DNA of 24,711 bases from an uncultured Clostridia bacterium (GCA_947088135.1 CAMUFJ010000026.1:1-24711), one strand, 5' to 3'. Counted from the stretch's first letter, positions 13,709-22,387 are shown. Translations and numbers: made by a program. The notes: a model not told the origin generated them from the letters alone.

Positions 13709-15676
13709 ATGAAAGAACTCGAACACCATGCATTTCAACTGAAAGCGCCGTACGCTCCTACGGGCGATCAACCCGAGGCGATCCGCCGTTTAACGGAGGG
13801 CGTGCTGGACGGCATCCGCACCCAAGTGCTCGTAGGGGTCACGGGGAGCGGCAAGACGTTTACCATGGCGAACGTCATTCAAAACGCGGGTCGTCCCGCG
13901 CTCGTTATTGCGCACAATAAAACGCTCGCGGCACAGCTGTGCAACGAGTTCCGCGCCTTTTTCCCCGAAAACCGCGTGGAGTATTTCGTTTCTTATTACG
14001 ACTATTATCAGCCCGAGAGTTACATTCCATCCACCGACACCTATATCGAAAAAGACCTTTCCATGAACGACGAAATCGACAAGCTCCGCAACGCGGCTAC
14101 TTGTTCGCTCGGGGAGCGGGACGACGTCATCGTCGTATCCTCGGTGTCCTGTATTTACGGCTTGGGCGCACCCGAGGAATTTTTCCGTTTGGGCATTTCC
14201 CTGCGCCCCGGTCAGGAGATCTCGCGGGACGAGCTTCTCACCCGCCTTGTGGAAATCCATTATTCGCGTGGCGATATGGACTTCAAGCGTTCCACCTTCC
14301 GCGTGCGGGGGGACGTGGTGGAAATATTTCCCGCCTCCAATTCCGAGGTCGCGATCCGCGTGGAGTTCTTCGGCGACGAGATCGACAGGCTCGGCGAGGA
14401 GGACGTTCTCACGGGCAAAATCATTTCCGAGCTCAAACACGCCGTCGTCTTTCCCGCAAGCCACTACGCCGTGGGAAGCGAGAAGCTCGGCTGTGCGCTT
14501 GCCGTCATCGAGGAAGATTTGCAGGGGGAGGTAAAGGCGTTCGAGGACGCGGGCAAGCTCCTTGAAGCGCAGAGGCTTCGCCAGCGCACCGAGCACGATT
14601 TGGAGATGCTCCGCGAAATCGGCTACTGTTCGGGCGTTGAGAATTACTCCCGCTATTTCGACGGTAGATCGCCGGGACAGCCCTCCTTCACCCTGCTCGA
14701 CTATTTCCCCAAAAATTTCCTCGTTTTTATCGACGAGAGCCACATGACCATTCCGCAGATCCGCGCCATGTACAACGGGGATCTCGCGAGAAAGACCAAC
14801 CTCGTCGATTACGGCTTCCGTATGCGTTCGGCTTACGATAACCGTCCGTTGACCTTCGACGAATTCGACGAGCGCGTGCCCCAGCTCATTTGCGTTTCGG
14901 CAACGCCTGCGCCCTACGAATTGGGACAGGCGGGGCAGGTGGTGGAACAGCTTATCCGTCCCACGGGGCTCTTGGATCCGCCCGTTGAGATCCGCCCTAC
15001 GCGCGGACAGATCGACGATTTGCTCGGCGAGATCCGTACCGTCGTGCAAGCGGGCGGGCGGGTGCTCGTCACCACGCTCACAAAGCGCATGGCGGAGAGC
15101 CTTACCGACTACCTCAAAGAGAATAAGATCAAGGTGCGCTATATGCACTCCGACGTGGATACTTTGGAGCGAATCGACATCATCAACGGACTGCGCGCGG
15201 GCGAATTCGACGTGCTCTGCGGGATCAACCTTTTGCGCGAAGGGCTCGATTTGCCCGAAGTTCGCCTCGTCGCCATTCTCGACGCGGACAAGGAGGGGTT
15301 TTTACGGAGCGAAACCTCCCTCGTGCAGACGATCGGGCGCGCCGCGCGGAACGCGGAGGGGCGGGTCGTCATGTATGCGGACGAGATGACGGGCAGTATG
15401 GAGCGGGCGATCGGCGAAACCAACCGACGGCGCGCCGTACAGCAAAAGTACAACGAGGAGCACGGCATCGTGCCCAAAACGATCATCAAAGAAATCGGCT
15501 CGACACTCGGCATTACGGGCAAGCCCAAGCGCACGGAGGACATCAAAATGAAGGATATCCCCGAGGAGATCGAAAAGCTCAAAGCGCTCATGAAGGTGGC
15601 TTCCGCCCAGCTCGATTTCGAGCGGGCGATCGAGATCCGCGAAGCCATCGCCGAGCTGAGAAGAAAAATTCGCTGA
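13709..15676 (+). CDS. uvrB: Excinuclease ABC subunit B
   Basis: UvrB is the helicase-like damage-verification subunit of nucleotide excision repair. 655 residues, a normal length. It shows Walker A GVTGSGKT (43-50), the beta-hairpin region YVSYYDYYQPESYIP (near 95) that clamps one DNA strand, the DESHMTIPQI box, helicase motif VRLVAILDADKEGFLR and QTIGRAARN, and the C-terminal UVR helix pair (AQLDFERAIEIREAIAELR) that contacts UvrC. The ATG at 13709 has no Shine-Dalgarno sequence, yet the protein's N-terminus begins in the expected place. uvrA follows after 70 bases, as in most Firmicutes. Confidence 0.98.
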   Translation: MKELEHHAFQLKAPYAPTGDQPEAIRRLTEGVLDGIRTQVLVGVTGSGKTFTMANVIQNAGRPALVIAHNKTLAAQLCNEFRAFFPENRVEYFVSYYDYYQPESYIPSTDTYIEKDLSMNDEIDKLRNAATCSLGERDDVIVVSSVSCIYGLGAPEEFFRLGISLRPGQEISRDELLTRLVEIHYSRGDMDFKRSTFRVRGDVVEIFPASNSEVAIRVEFFGDEIDRLGEEDVLTGKIISELKHAVVFPASHYAVGSEKLGCALAVIEEDLQGEVKAFEDAGKLLEAQRLRQRTEHDLEMLREIGYCSGVENYSRYFDGRSPGQPSFTLLDYFPKNFLVFIDESHMTIPQIRAMYNGDLARKTNLVDYGFRMRSAYDNRPLTFDEFDERVPQLICVSATPAPYELGQAGQVVEQLIRPTGLLDPPVEIRPTRGQIDDLLGEIRTVVQAGGRVLVTTLTKRMAESLTDYLKENKIKVRYMHSDVDTLERIDIINGLRAGEFDVLCGINLLREGLDLPEVRLVAILDADKEGFLRSETSLVQTIGRAARNAEGRVVMYADEMTGSMERAIGETNRRRAVQQKYNEEHGIVPKTIIKEIGSTLGITGKPKRTEDIKMKDIPEEIEKLKALMKVASAQLDFERAIEIREAIAELRRKIR

Positions 15677-15683
15677 CTCCGTC

Positions 15684-15708
15684 GTTCTGCGGGGGGCGCA
15701 GCGGCAGA
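15684..15708. repeat. Small inverted repeat between uvrB and uvrA
   Basis: TTCTGC (15684-15689) and GCAGAA (15703-15708), with CTGCG/CGCAG nested inside. The stretch CGTTCTGCG ... GCAGAAGAATC resembles a short palindromic repeat seen between genes of many gut bacteria, and is related to 18574-18632. No T run follows, so readthrough into uvrA is expected. Confidence 0.4.
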
Positions 15709-15746
15709 AGAATCCCACGAAACGAAGTCCGACCATAAGGAAATAT

Positions 15747-18560
15747 ATGAAAGAAGAAATTTACGTAAAAGGCGCAAAAGAAAACAACTTAAAAAATATC
15801 GACGTACGCATTCCGCGCGGAAGCCTTACCGTACTGACGGGGCTTTCGGGAAGCGGGAAGAGCACGCTCGCCTTCGAAACCATCTTCGCCGAGGGGCAGA
15901 GGCGGTACATGGAGAGCCTTTCCTCCTACGCCCGCCAATTCTTGGGCATGATGGAAAAGCCCGACGTGGAGAGCATCGAGGGGCTTTCTCCCGCCATTTC
16001 CATCGACCAAAAGACCACCTCTCACAATCCCCGTTCCACGGTGGGCACGGTCACGGAAATTTACGACTACCTGCGTCTGCTCTATGCGCGAGCGGGCGTT
16101 CCGCACTGCCCCCAATGCGGAAGAGAGATCCGCCGTCAGACGGTGGACGAAATCGCCGACCGCGTTATGGCGATGCCCGCGGGGAGCAAGATCCTCGTCA
16201 ACGCGCCCGTGGCGCGCGGAAAGAAAGGGGAGTTCGTCAAGGAACTTGCGGGCTACCGTAAAAGCGGATATGCGCGCGTAAAGATCGACGGCATCGTTTA
16301 CGACTTGCAGGAGGAGATCAAGCTCGAAAAGAATATCAAGCACACCGTCGAGGTCGTCGTCGATCGCCTTGTCGTAAAAGAGGGCATTTTAAAACGGTTG
16401 ACGGATAGCTTGGAAACGGCGTTGAAGCTTGCCGACGGGCTCGTCGTCATCGACTGCGAGGGAGAGGAAACGCTCTTCTCTTCCCGCTATTCCTGCCCCG
16501 ACTGCGGCATTTCCATCGAGGAGATCGAACCCCGTCTGTTCTCCTTCAACACCCCTTGGGGCGCCTGCCCCGAATGCACGGGTTTGGGCTTCCGCCAGCT
16601 TGTGGACGCAGACCTCATCTGCCCCGACAGGAGCAAGTCCCTGCGCGACGGGGCGATCAAGATCAGCGGGTGGAATCTCGACTCTTCGTCCGTCACGCAG
16701 ATGTACTTGGGCGCGCTTGCAAAACATTACGGCTTCTCTTTGGACGTACCCGTGTCCGAACTGCCCAAAGAGGTATTCGATCTTCTCATGTACGGAAACG
16801 GCGGGGAAAAGATCGACATGGACTACCGCACCAAGTCTTTCCATTCCTCCTATAAAAGCGCGTGGGAGGGCTTCGTGAACAACTTACAGCGTCGGTATTC
16901 GCAGACGACCTCGGTGGGCGTGAAGTGGGATATCGAGCGTTATATGCGCACCACCGACTGTCCCGTATGTCGGGGGAAACGGTTAAAGAAGGAGGCGCTC
17001 GCGGTCACGGTAGGGGGTAAAAACATCGCGGAGGTTTGCGAAATGCCCGTCACTCAGCTCAAAGCGTTTTTGAACGGTTTAGAGCTCACCGCCACACAGC
17101 GCGCGATCGCGGGCGTCATCTTAAAGGAAATCGGTACCCGTATCGACTTTTTGATCGGGGTCGGTTTGGACTATCTGACGCTTGCGCGGAGCGCGGCGAC
17201 GCTGTCGGGCGGGGAGAGCCAGCGCATTCGGCTTGCAACGCAAATCGGGAGCGCGCTCACGGGCGTATTATATATTTTGGATGAACCGAGCATCGGGCTT
17301 CATCAACGCGACAACGAGCGGTTGCTGAATTCCTTAAAGGGCTTGCGCGATATCGGGAACACCCTTTTGGTGGTAGAGCACGACGAGGACACCATGCGGG
17401 CGGCGGACTATATCGTCGACGTAGGTCCGGGCGCGGGCGTACACGGGGGCGAGATCGTCGCCTGCGGGACGGTGGAAGAGATCATGAAAGAGCCGCGTTC
17501 GATCACGGGTGACTTTCTCGCGGGGCGCAGGAAGATCGAAGTTCCCGCCGTTCGAAAGAAAGGCGACGGGCGGTTTTTGCGGGTGGAGGATTGCCGTCAG
17601 AACAACCTCAAAGGCATTACCGCCGAAATCCCCGCGGGGCTCATCACGGCGGTCACGGGGGTGAGCGGTTCGGGCAAATCGTCGCTCGTCAACGAAATTA
17701 TCCTGCCCGTGCTCTCCAACACTTTGGGCGGAGCAAGACTGCCCGAGGGCAAGCACGGCGCGGTGGACGGGGTGGAGCATTTCGACAAGGTCATCGCGAT
17801 CGACCAATCCCCGATCGGCAGAACCCCTCGCTCCAACCCCGCCACCTACACGGGCGTGTTCACGAATATCCGCGACCTGTTCGCGCAGACCCCCGACGCC
17901 AAGGCGATGGGCTTCAAGCAGGGGCGGTTTTCTTTCAACGTTGCGGGCGGTCGGTGCGAAAACTGTCAGGGCGACGGCATCATGAAAATCGAAATGCACT
18001 TCCTGCCCGACGTGTACGTGCCCTGCGAGGTGTGCGGAGGCAAGCGGTACAACCGCGAAACGCTCGAAGTCAAGTATAAGGGGAAATCCATTTCCGACGT
18101 TTTGGAAATGACGGTGGAGGAGGCGTGCGAGTTCTTTAAGCCTCTGCCCTCCATTTATCATAAAATCAGCACTCTTAACGAGGTGGGGCTGGGCTATATC
18201 AAACTCGGGCAGAGTTCCACGACCCTTTCGGGCGGAGAAGCACAGCGCGTGAAGCTTGCAACCGAGCTTTCGCGGCGTTCCACGGGCAAGACTTTTTATA
18301 TTTTGGACGAGCCCACCACGGGGTTGCATAGCTACGACGTGCAAAAGCTCGTGCAAATTTTGTTAAGGCTGAGGGAGAGCGGAAACACCGTACTCGTCAT
18401 CGAGCACAACTTAGACGTCATTAAAGTTGCCGATCATATCATCGATCTCGGGCCCGAGGGCGGGGATGGCGGCGGGGAAATTCTCTGCACGGGCACGCCC
18501 GAGGAAGTCGCCGAAATTCCCAACAGCTACACGGGACAATTTTTGAAGAAGATGCTGTAA
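15747..18560 (+). CDS. uvrA: Excinuclease ABC subunit A
   Basis: UvrA is the dimeric ABC-type ATPase that finds DNA lesions and loads UvrB. 937 residues, complete. The first ATPase has Walker A GLSGSGKST (32-40) and signature LSGGESQRIRLA; the second has GVSGSGKSS and LSGGEAQRVKLA. Zinc-binding modules are visible: CPQCG, CPDCG with CPECTG, and CENCQGDG with CEVCGGKRYN. QKTTSHNPRSTVGTVTEIYDYLRLLYAR is the characteristic UvrB-binding stretch. AAGGAA lies seven bases before the ATG. Transcribed with uvrB and so under the same putative operator. Confidence 0.98.
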   Translation: MKEEIYVKGAKENNLKNIDVRIPRGSLTVLTGLSGSGKSTLAFETIFAEGQRRYMESLSSYARQFLGMMEKPDVESIEGLSPAISIDQKTTSHNPRSTVGTVTEIYDYLRLLYARAGVPHCPQCGREIRRQTVDEIADRVMAMPAGSKILVNAPVARGKKGEFVKELAGYRKSGYARVKIDGIVYDLQEEIKLEKNIKHTVEVVVDRLVVKEGILKRLTDSLETALKLADGLVVIDCEGEETLFSSRYSCPDCGISIEEIEPRLFSFNTPWGACPECTGLGFRQLVDADLICPDRSKSLRDGAIKISGWNLDSSSVTQMYLGALAKHYGFSLDVPVSELPKEVFDLLMYGNGGEKIDMDYRTKSFHSSYKSAWEGFVNNLQRRYSQTTSVGVKWDIERYMRTTDCPVCRGKRLKKEALAVTVGGKNIAEVCEMPVTQLKAFLNGLELTATQRAIAGVILKEIGTRIDFLIGVGLDYLTLARSAATLSGGESQRIRLATQIGSALTGVLYILDEPSIGLHQRDNERLLNSLKGLRDIGNTLLVVEHDEDTMRAADYIVDVGPGAGVHGGEIVACGTVEEIMKEPRSITGDFLAGRRKIEVPAVRKKGDGRFLRVEDCRQNNLKGITAEIPAGLITAVTGVSGSGKSSLVNEIILPVLSNTLGGARLPEGKHGAVDGVEHFDKVIAIDQSPIGRTPRSNPATYTGVFTNIRDLFAQTPDAKAMGFKQGRFSFNVAGGRCENCQGDGIMKIEMHFLPDVYVPCEVCGGKRYNRETLEVKYKGKSISDVLEMTVEEACEFFKPLPSIYHKISTLNEVGLGYIKLGQSSTTLSGGEAQRVKLATELSRRSTGKTFYILDEPTTGLHSYDVQKLVQILLRLRESGNTVLVIEHNLDVIKVADHIIDLGPEGGDGGGEILCTGTPEEVAEIPNSYTGQFLKKML

Positions 18561-18573
18561 ATTTTTCCCCGTC

Positions 18574-18632
18574 GTTATTCTCAGCGCGCGAAGCGCGCGT
18601 GAGGATTTTCTAAGGCGAAGCACGGAATCAAA
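18574..18632. repeat. Palindromic intergenic element after uvrA
   Basis: CTCAGCGCGC (18580-18589) pairs with GCGCGC plus TGAG (18593-18603, one bulged base) around GAA, followed by TTCTAAGGCGAAGC. Related wording, CTAAGGCGAAGC, occurs at 83-94 and a variant, CTAAGCGGAGC, at 6837-6847. It may be a small dispersed repeat of this genome; there is no proper T run, so termination is doubtful. Confidence 0.45.
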
Positions 18633-18655
18633 TTCTATAAACCAAAGGCAAAAAT

Positions 18656-19837
18656 ATGTTAAACAAGAAAATGCAAAAGCTCGGAGAGGAGCGGTCGGTC
18701 ATTCGTGAAATATTCGAATACGGCAACGCCCGCGCAAAACAGATCGGGCGGGAAAACGTGTTCGACTTTTCGCTCGGCAACCCCAGCGTGCCTGCGCCAG
18801 ACGGCGTGCGCACGGAAATCGAACGGCTTCTTCGCGAACTTCCGTCCGAAAAACTGCACGGCTACACTTCCGCGGCGGGTGCGCCCGAGGTGCGCGAAGC
18901 GGTTGCGCGGTACGTAACGAAAACCTTCGGCGTGCCCATGCGTAGCGATCTCGTGTACATGACCTGCGGTGCGGCGGCTTCCCTCGCCGTCACCTTAAAC
19001 GCGCTTGCCGAAGAGGGGGACGAATTCGTCGTGCTCACGCCCTGTTTTCCCGAATATCAGGTGTTTATCGAACAGGCGGGCGGGAAGCCCGTGCCCGTGC
19101 GCACGGACGAAAATTTTCATATCGATCTTTCCGCGCTCGCGTCGGCGATCGGCGAACGCACCAAGGCGGTGCTTGTCAACTCTCCCAATAACCCCACGGG
19201 CGCGGTCTACGGCGAAGAGGAGCTGACCGCGCTTGCGCGCCTTTTAAAGGAGAAGAGCGCGCAGTATAAAAAGCCTGTTTTCATCATTGCCGACGAACCT
19301 TACCGCGAACTGACGTACGGCGCAAAAGTTCCCTATATCCCCGCGCTGTATTCGGAAACCATCGTGTGTTATTCCTTTTCCAAATCCCTCTCGCTTGCGG
19401 GGGAGCGGATCGGATATATTGCGGTTTCGCCCGCGTGCGCGGGAAGCGAAGAAATTTTTTCCGCCGTATGCGGGGCGGGCAGAAGCCTCGGCTACGTGTG
19501 CGCGCCCGCGCTTTTCCAAAGAGTTTGCGCCAAGCTGTTGGGGCAGTCGGGCGATATTCGCGCTTACGAGCGCAACCGCGATCGGCTGTACAACGCCCTA
19601 ATAAAAGCGGGCTTCACCTGTTCCAAACCGCAAGGAGCGTTTTATTTGTTTATGAAAAGCCCGTTGCCGTCCGCGACCGAGTTCTGCGAAATGGCGAAGA
19701 AGCACGAGCTTTTACTTGTCCCGTCGGACAGCTTCGGAATCGAGGGCTACGTGCGCATTTCCACCTGCGTGGACTATGGCATGATCGAGCGTTCACTTCC
19801 CGCCTTTTCCGCTCTGGCGAAAGAGTGCGGGTTGTAA
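18656..19837 (+). CDS. Pyridoxal-phosphate aminotransferase, class I/II
   Basis: A 393-residue fold-type I aminotransferase of the aspartate-aminotransferase-like group. SPNNPTG (176-182), IADEPY (211-216) and YSFSKSLSLAGERIGY (239-254) hold the cofactor: Asp213 and Tyr216 contact the ring, Lys243 forms the Schiff base and Arg251 the phosphate. The Arg in YVRIS near the end binds the substrate carboxylate. FSLGNPSVPAPDGV (38-51) is typical of clostridial members annotated only as PLP-dependent aminotransferase. The amino-acid specificity is not readable. It lies downstream of uvrA with an AAAGG ribosome site and ends at a convergent terminator. Confidence 0.85.
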   Translation: MLNKKMQKLGEERSVIREIFEYGNARAKQIGRENVFDFSLGNPSVPAPDGVRTEIERLLRELPSEKLHGYTSAAGAPEVREAVARYVTKTFGVPMRSDLVYMTCGAAASLAVTLNALAEEGDEFVVLTPCFPEYQVFIEQAGGKPVPVRTDENFHIDLSALASAIGERTKAVLVNSPNNPTGAVYGEEELTALARLLKEKSAQYKKPVFIIADEPYRELTYGAKVPYIPALYSETIVCYSFSKSLSLAGERIGYIAVSPACAGSEEIFSAVCGAGRSLGYVCAPALFQRVCAKLLGQSGDIRAYERNRDRLYNALIKAGFTCSKPQGAFYLFMKSPLPSATEFCEMAKKHELLLVPSDSFGIEGYVRISTCVDYGMIERSLPAFSALAKECGL

Positions 19838-19870
19838 CTGTTCCCTGTCGCCATAAGCGGTACGGCAAAC

Positions 19871-19906
19871 AAAAACAACGGGCAGAAACTTCTGCCCGTT
19901 GTTTTT
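19871..19906. terminator. Bidirectional terminator
   Basis: A 16-bp perfect stem: AAAAACAACGGGCAGA (19871-19886) and its complement (19891-19906) around AACT, with T runs on both strands. It ends the aminotransferase transcript and the sigma-locus transcript from the other side. Confidence 0.95.
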
Positions 19907-19928
19907 ATGAAAGTATTAGGTGTAAGCG

Positions 19929-20684
19929 TTATTTTAGTACCGACTGCAATACTTCGAGAAATGCGCCGTCGGGATCGTGAGGAGGTGCGTCGGGGGGATC
20001 GAGGATTTCGGAATATTCCGAAACGTAAACGGTTTCATCGCCCTTTTCGATTTTCGCGATAGCGTACAAAACGTTAAATTTAAATTGCGTTTCGTATTTT
20101 TTCCATTGATAATACGTTACCGTATAGTTGGGAAGTTCCACCGTTGTCGCGGCAAGCTCGTCGTCCCAAAACGCGTAATCGTAGTCCTCGGTCTTGCCCG
20201 CAAGGAGCCGTAGATCCGTCGAGAGATCCAAGCTTGTAAGCGCCAAGGAATAAAACTCCGTTTTGTCGCTTGAAAAATCGTAAGCCCGCATCAAGTTGCA
20301 GTAATAATAAGCGTCGGGATCGCATTGCAGATAAAATTCCGTTAGCTCTGCGTTCGCGTTTTCAAATGTAGCAAAATCGCAACCGCCTCCGGTCCCGTAT
20401 CTGATTTCCTCCCATTCGGGAATAAACGGTTCTTTCAAAGAGGGCGTTTCAACGGAAGGGAATTTAGCGTTTTCCCAAGGGCGGTAAACCGCGATGCAGG
20501 TAACAAGCACGATCGCCGCAAGCGTGCCCGCCGCGGCGGAAATCCATTTTTTGCGCCGTACGCGTTCGTTGCCGTTCGGCTGTACGTTTTCTTCTAAGGC
20601 GCGGAGAGCTTTTTCGCCGTTTTGTGCGAGGATCTCCCGCTTGTCCCGCTCCGCGTGTTCTTTTAAAAATTTCTTTGCGTTCAT
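19929..20684 (-). CDS. Single-span membrane protein, anti-sigma-factor layout
   Basis: 251 residues: a charged cytoplasmic N-terminus of about 47 residues, mostly helical (KKFLKEHAERDKREILAQ), a single membrane helix (about 48-67) and an extracellular part of about 180 residues rich in Tyr, Asp and Glu. This is the plan of an anti-sigma factor, and it is the last gene behind an ECF sigma factor and a secreted peptidase. I see no conserved zinc motif, so the role as anti-sigma is inference. Its AGGA ribosome site overlaps the stop of the peptidase gene ten bases upstream, showing tight operon packing. Confidence 0.6.
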   Translation of the reverse strand: MNAKKFLKEHAERDKREILAQNGEKALRALEENVQPNGNERVRRKKWISAAAGTLAAIVLVTCIAVYRPWENAKFPSVETPSLKEPFIPEWEEIRYGTGGGCDFATFENANAELTEFYLQCDPDAYYYCNLMRAYDFSSDKTEFYSLALTSLDLSTDLRLLAGKTEDYDYAFWDDELAATTVELPNYTVTYYQWKKYETQFKFNVLYAIAKIEKGDETVYVSEYSEILDPPDAPPHDPDGAFLEVLQSVLK

Positions 20685-20694
20685 AGTTTTTTTC

Positions 20695-21507
20695 CTAAAC
20701 GACGTTTACCGACCAGGCGTCGTTGATGACCGTATCGGCGTCGATGTTATACAAAGCGTTTGTTCTATCGTCTGTTCCCGTAGCGACGGCGAAGAAACGA
20801 TAGGTCTTGCCGTTGTCGTACGTGTACGTTCGGTATCCGAACGCCACCAAAATGTGTTTTTCGTCCGAAACGGTCGTGTCGATCGTATCTGTGTTTGCGC
20901 CTTCCGTGAATCGTACGATATTATAACCGTCCAAGAAGAACACCAACGGATGGTTCTGTTTGAGTTGGGCTACCGCTTTTTCAAAGTTGAAAGAGCCGTC
21001 CGCCTCTTTGAGGGGCACGAATTCGGGGGTGCGGTAGGTGATCCTCACGTAATCGAAAAAGCCTTTTATAAACATGGGCATCGTCACGCCTACGGAATCC
21101 GTCATCATCAGGTCGTATAATTTTTTAATCGTTTCCCGAACGGCGGCGTCCTCGGGCGCATATCTGAATGAATTTCCGAACGGCGCGCCCGCCGTATGAT
21201 TCGGGATCAGCGTTTCATAGTAGCGGTCGAAAAACCCGACGAGGTTTGCGCCTGCGATCGCGCCGCAGCTGTTCGCCGCAGGGGCGTATGAATAAGTCGG
21301 ATAACGATAGGCAAGCGAATAGATGTCGTCCGTTCTCGTGGAATAGCTGACCGTTGTGCGGTAAGAGGCGGTGCTCTTTTCGGTACTGCCGTAACGGACG
21401 GTTGTCCGATGGGCGGGTTCGTCCGAATTATTTGTCTGCTTGCTGAGTCCGCCCGCCCCGCTAAGCAGGAGAAGTGCGCTTAAAATGACTGTTGTTGTCT
21501 TTATCAT
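20695..21507 (-). CDS. Secreted C39-like cysteine peptidase
   Basis: 270 residues from the ATG at 21507, supported by GAGGTAA; longer in-frame starts lie in the terminator region upstream. Residues 1-20 are a signal peptide without lipobox Cys. A Ser/Thr-rich linker holds two TTVxY repeats (35-54). The peptidase-like domain has NSCGAIAGANLVGFFDRY (79-96) with candidate nucleophile Cys81, and KHILVAFGY (217-225) with His218, in the order Cys-His of papain/C39-like enzymes; the third residue is not certain (Asp or Asn in 246-263). It should act outside the membrane. Its place between a sigma factor and a membrane protein suggests a role in signal processing, but the substrate is unknown. Confidence 0.65.
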   Translation of the reverse strand: MIKTTTVILSALLLLSGAGGLSKQTNNSDEPAHRTTVRYGSTEKSTASYRTTVSYSTRTDDIYSLAYRYPTYSYAPAANSCGAIAGANLVGFFDRYYETLIPNHTAGAPFGNSFRYAPEDAAVRETIKKLYDLMMTDSVGVTMPMFIKGFFDYVRITYRTPEFVPLKEADGSFNFEKAVAQLKQNHPLVFFLDGYNIVRFTEGANTDTIDTTVSDEKHILVAFGYRTYTYDNGKTYRFFAVATGTDDRTNALYNIDADTVINDAWSVNVV

Positions 21508-21533
21508 TGGTATTACCTCGCAAAAAACGGCAT

Positions 21534-21573
21534 AAAAAAATGCCTCCATATATATAGTCTGAAAAAAGAGGCA
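21534..21573 (-). terminator. Terminator between the sigma-factor gene and the peptidase gene
   Basis: On the - strand TGCCTC (21573-21568), a 21-base loop, GAGGCA (21546-21541), then seven T (21540-21534). It would end or attenuate transcription before the peptidase gene. A TATATAT run lies in the loop. Confidence 0.65.
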
Positions 21574-21600
21574 AAATGTTACAAAATTTTCCAAAAAAAG

Positions 21601-22101
21601 TCAAAAATATTTTTTTATGAGCGAATATGCTCTGCTGATCGTCACCCGAACGTTGATGACGCTCATGTTCATCGCCGCAGCAATTTCCTCGTGCTTGTAT
21701 CCCTCCCAATAGCGCAAATAGATGATTTCCTGCATTCTTTCGTCCAAAGTCGACAGGCATCTCTTCACGTCTGCGTTTAATAACAAATTGTCAAGGCGGA
21801 AGGGGGAAGGGCGGTTGGGGAGCAAGGGAAGTTCTTCCTCAAACCGCTTCATGTAGTCGATTGCCGTAAACTCCGCAATTTTGCAAAGCCACGTGGAGGG
21901 AAATTCCACGTATTCCGTCGGCTTCGTTTCCAAAACCGACAATAAAGTTTCCTGTGCGATATCCTCCGCGGGGATATGCTTGCCAAACCGCCGATTCAAG
22001 TATAAAATCAGAATCGGATAATATTCCTTGTGAATTTCATCCAGCGCCCGCATGTCCGTTTTCATTCTTCGAAGCAGGCGGTTAAATCTGTGTACATTCA
22101 T
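21601..22101 (-). CDS. RNA polymerase sigma factor, ECF type
   Basis: 166 residues. Region 2 runs from about 20 to 85 (KEYYPILILYLNRRF, then PAEDIAQETLLSVLE as the core-binding helix, and STWLCKIAEFTAIDYMKR for -10 recognition). Region 4 (about 112-165) has LDERMQEIIYLRYWEGYKHEEIAAAMNMSVINVRVTISRAYSLIKKY with the helix-turn-helix that reads the -35. Regions 1 and 3 are absent, as in the ECF group. The ATG at 22101 has a weak ribosome site; another ATG at 22065 is possible. It heads a locus with a secreted peptidase and a membrane protein, so it probably reports on the cell envelope. Confidence 0.9.
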   Translation of the reverse strand: MNVHRFNRLLRRMKTDMRALDEIHKEYYPILILYLNRRFGKHIPAEDIAQETLLSVLETKPTEYVEFPSTWLCKIAEFTAIDYMKRFEEELPLLPNRPSPFRLDNLLLNADVKRCLSTLDERMQEIIYLRYWEGYKHEEIAAAMNMSVINVRVTISRAYSLIKKYF

Positions 22102-22137
22102 GTTTTCTCGGTTTGTATGGAAAGGAACTGCCTATCA

Positions 22138-22166
22138 AGTTTAAAATATTTCCAAGAAAAAGTAAA
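22138..22166 (-). promoter_or_regulatory. Possible promoter of the sigma-factor gene
   Basis: On the - strand TTTACT (22166-22161), 17 bases, TAAACT (22143-22138), 37 bases from the start codon. The match is modest, and an ECF-type promoter could be present instead. Confidence 0.35.
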
Positions 22167-22250
22167 CCGAATTTTGGTAAAAACAAATAATTTTTTGTTT
22201 TTCGCCCCAAATTCATGCCGATTTTTGGAATTTGCCGAAAATTATCAAAC

Positions 22251-22270
22251 AAAAAAGCCCGCGAGGGGCT
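22251..22270 (-). terminator. Intrinsic terminator of the tRNA-Arg gene
   Basis: On the - strand AGCCC (22270-22266), loop of five, GGGCT (22260-22256) and a T run to 22251, eight bases after the encoded CCA. Confidence 0.85.
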
Positions 22271-22277
22271 TAATATT

Positions 22278-22353
22278 TGGTGTGTCCGCCGGGGCTCGAA
22301 CCCGGACCGAGAGCGTCGGAGGCTCTTATGGTATCCAATTCCACCACGGGCAC
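22278..22353 (-). tRNA. tRNA-Arg, anticodon CCG
   Basis: The 73 bases 22353-22281 fold as a tRNA, with CCA encoded at 22280-22278. The anticodon stem is AGAGC/GCTCT with loop CTCCGAC, giving anticodon CCG for the Arg codon CGG. The T arm is CCGGG/CCCGG with loop TTCGAGC. The D loop AATTGGATA carries the G-G-A typical of tRNA-Arg (A20 is an identity base for ArgRS). The acceptor stem GTGCCCG/CGGACAC has six normal pairs and one C4-A69 mismatch, which is unusual. Discriminator base A73. The variable loop has four bases, so Leu, Ser and Tyr types are excluded. Confidence 0.93.
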
Positions 22354-22387
22354 AAATCAGTTGCGCTTTAAATTTTTCGATAACCGA

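Noticed and set aside
13790..15148. 452-codon frame opposite uvrB
   Set aside because: Shadow of uvrB; no start signals or motifs.
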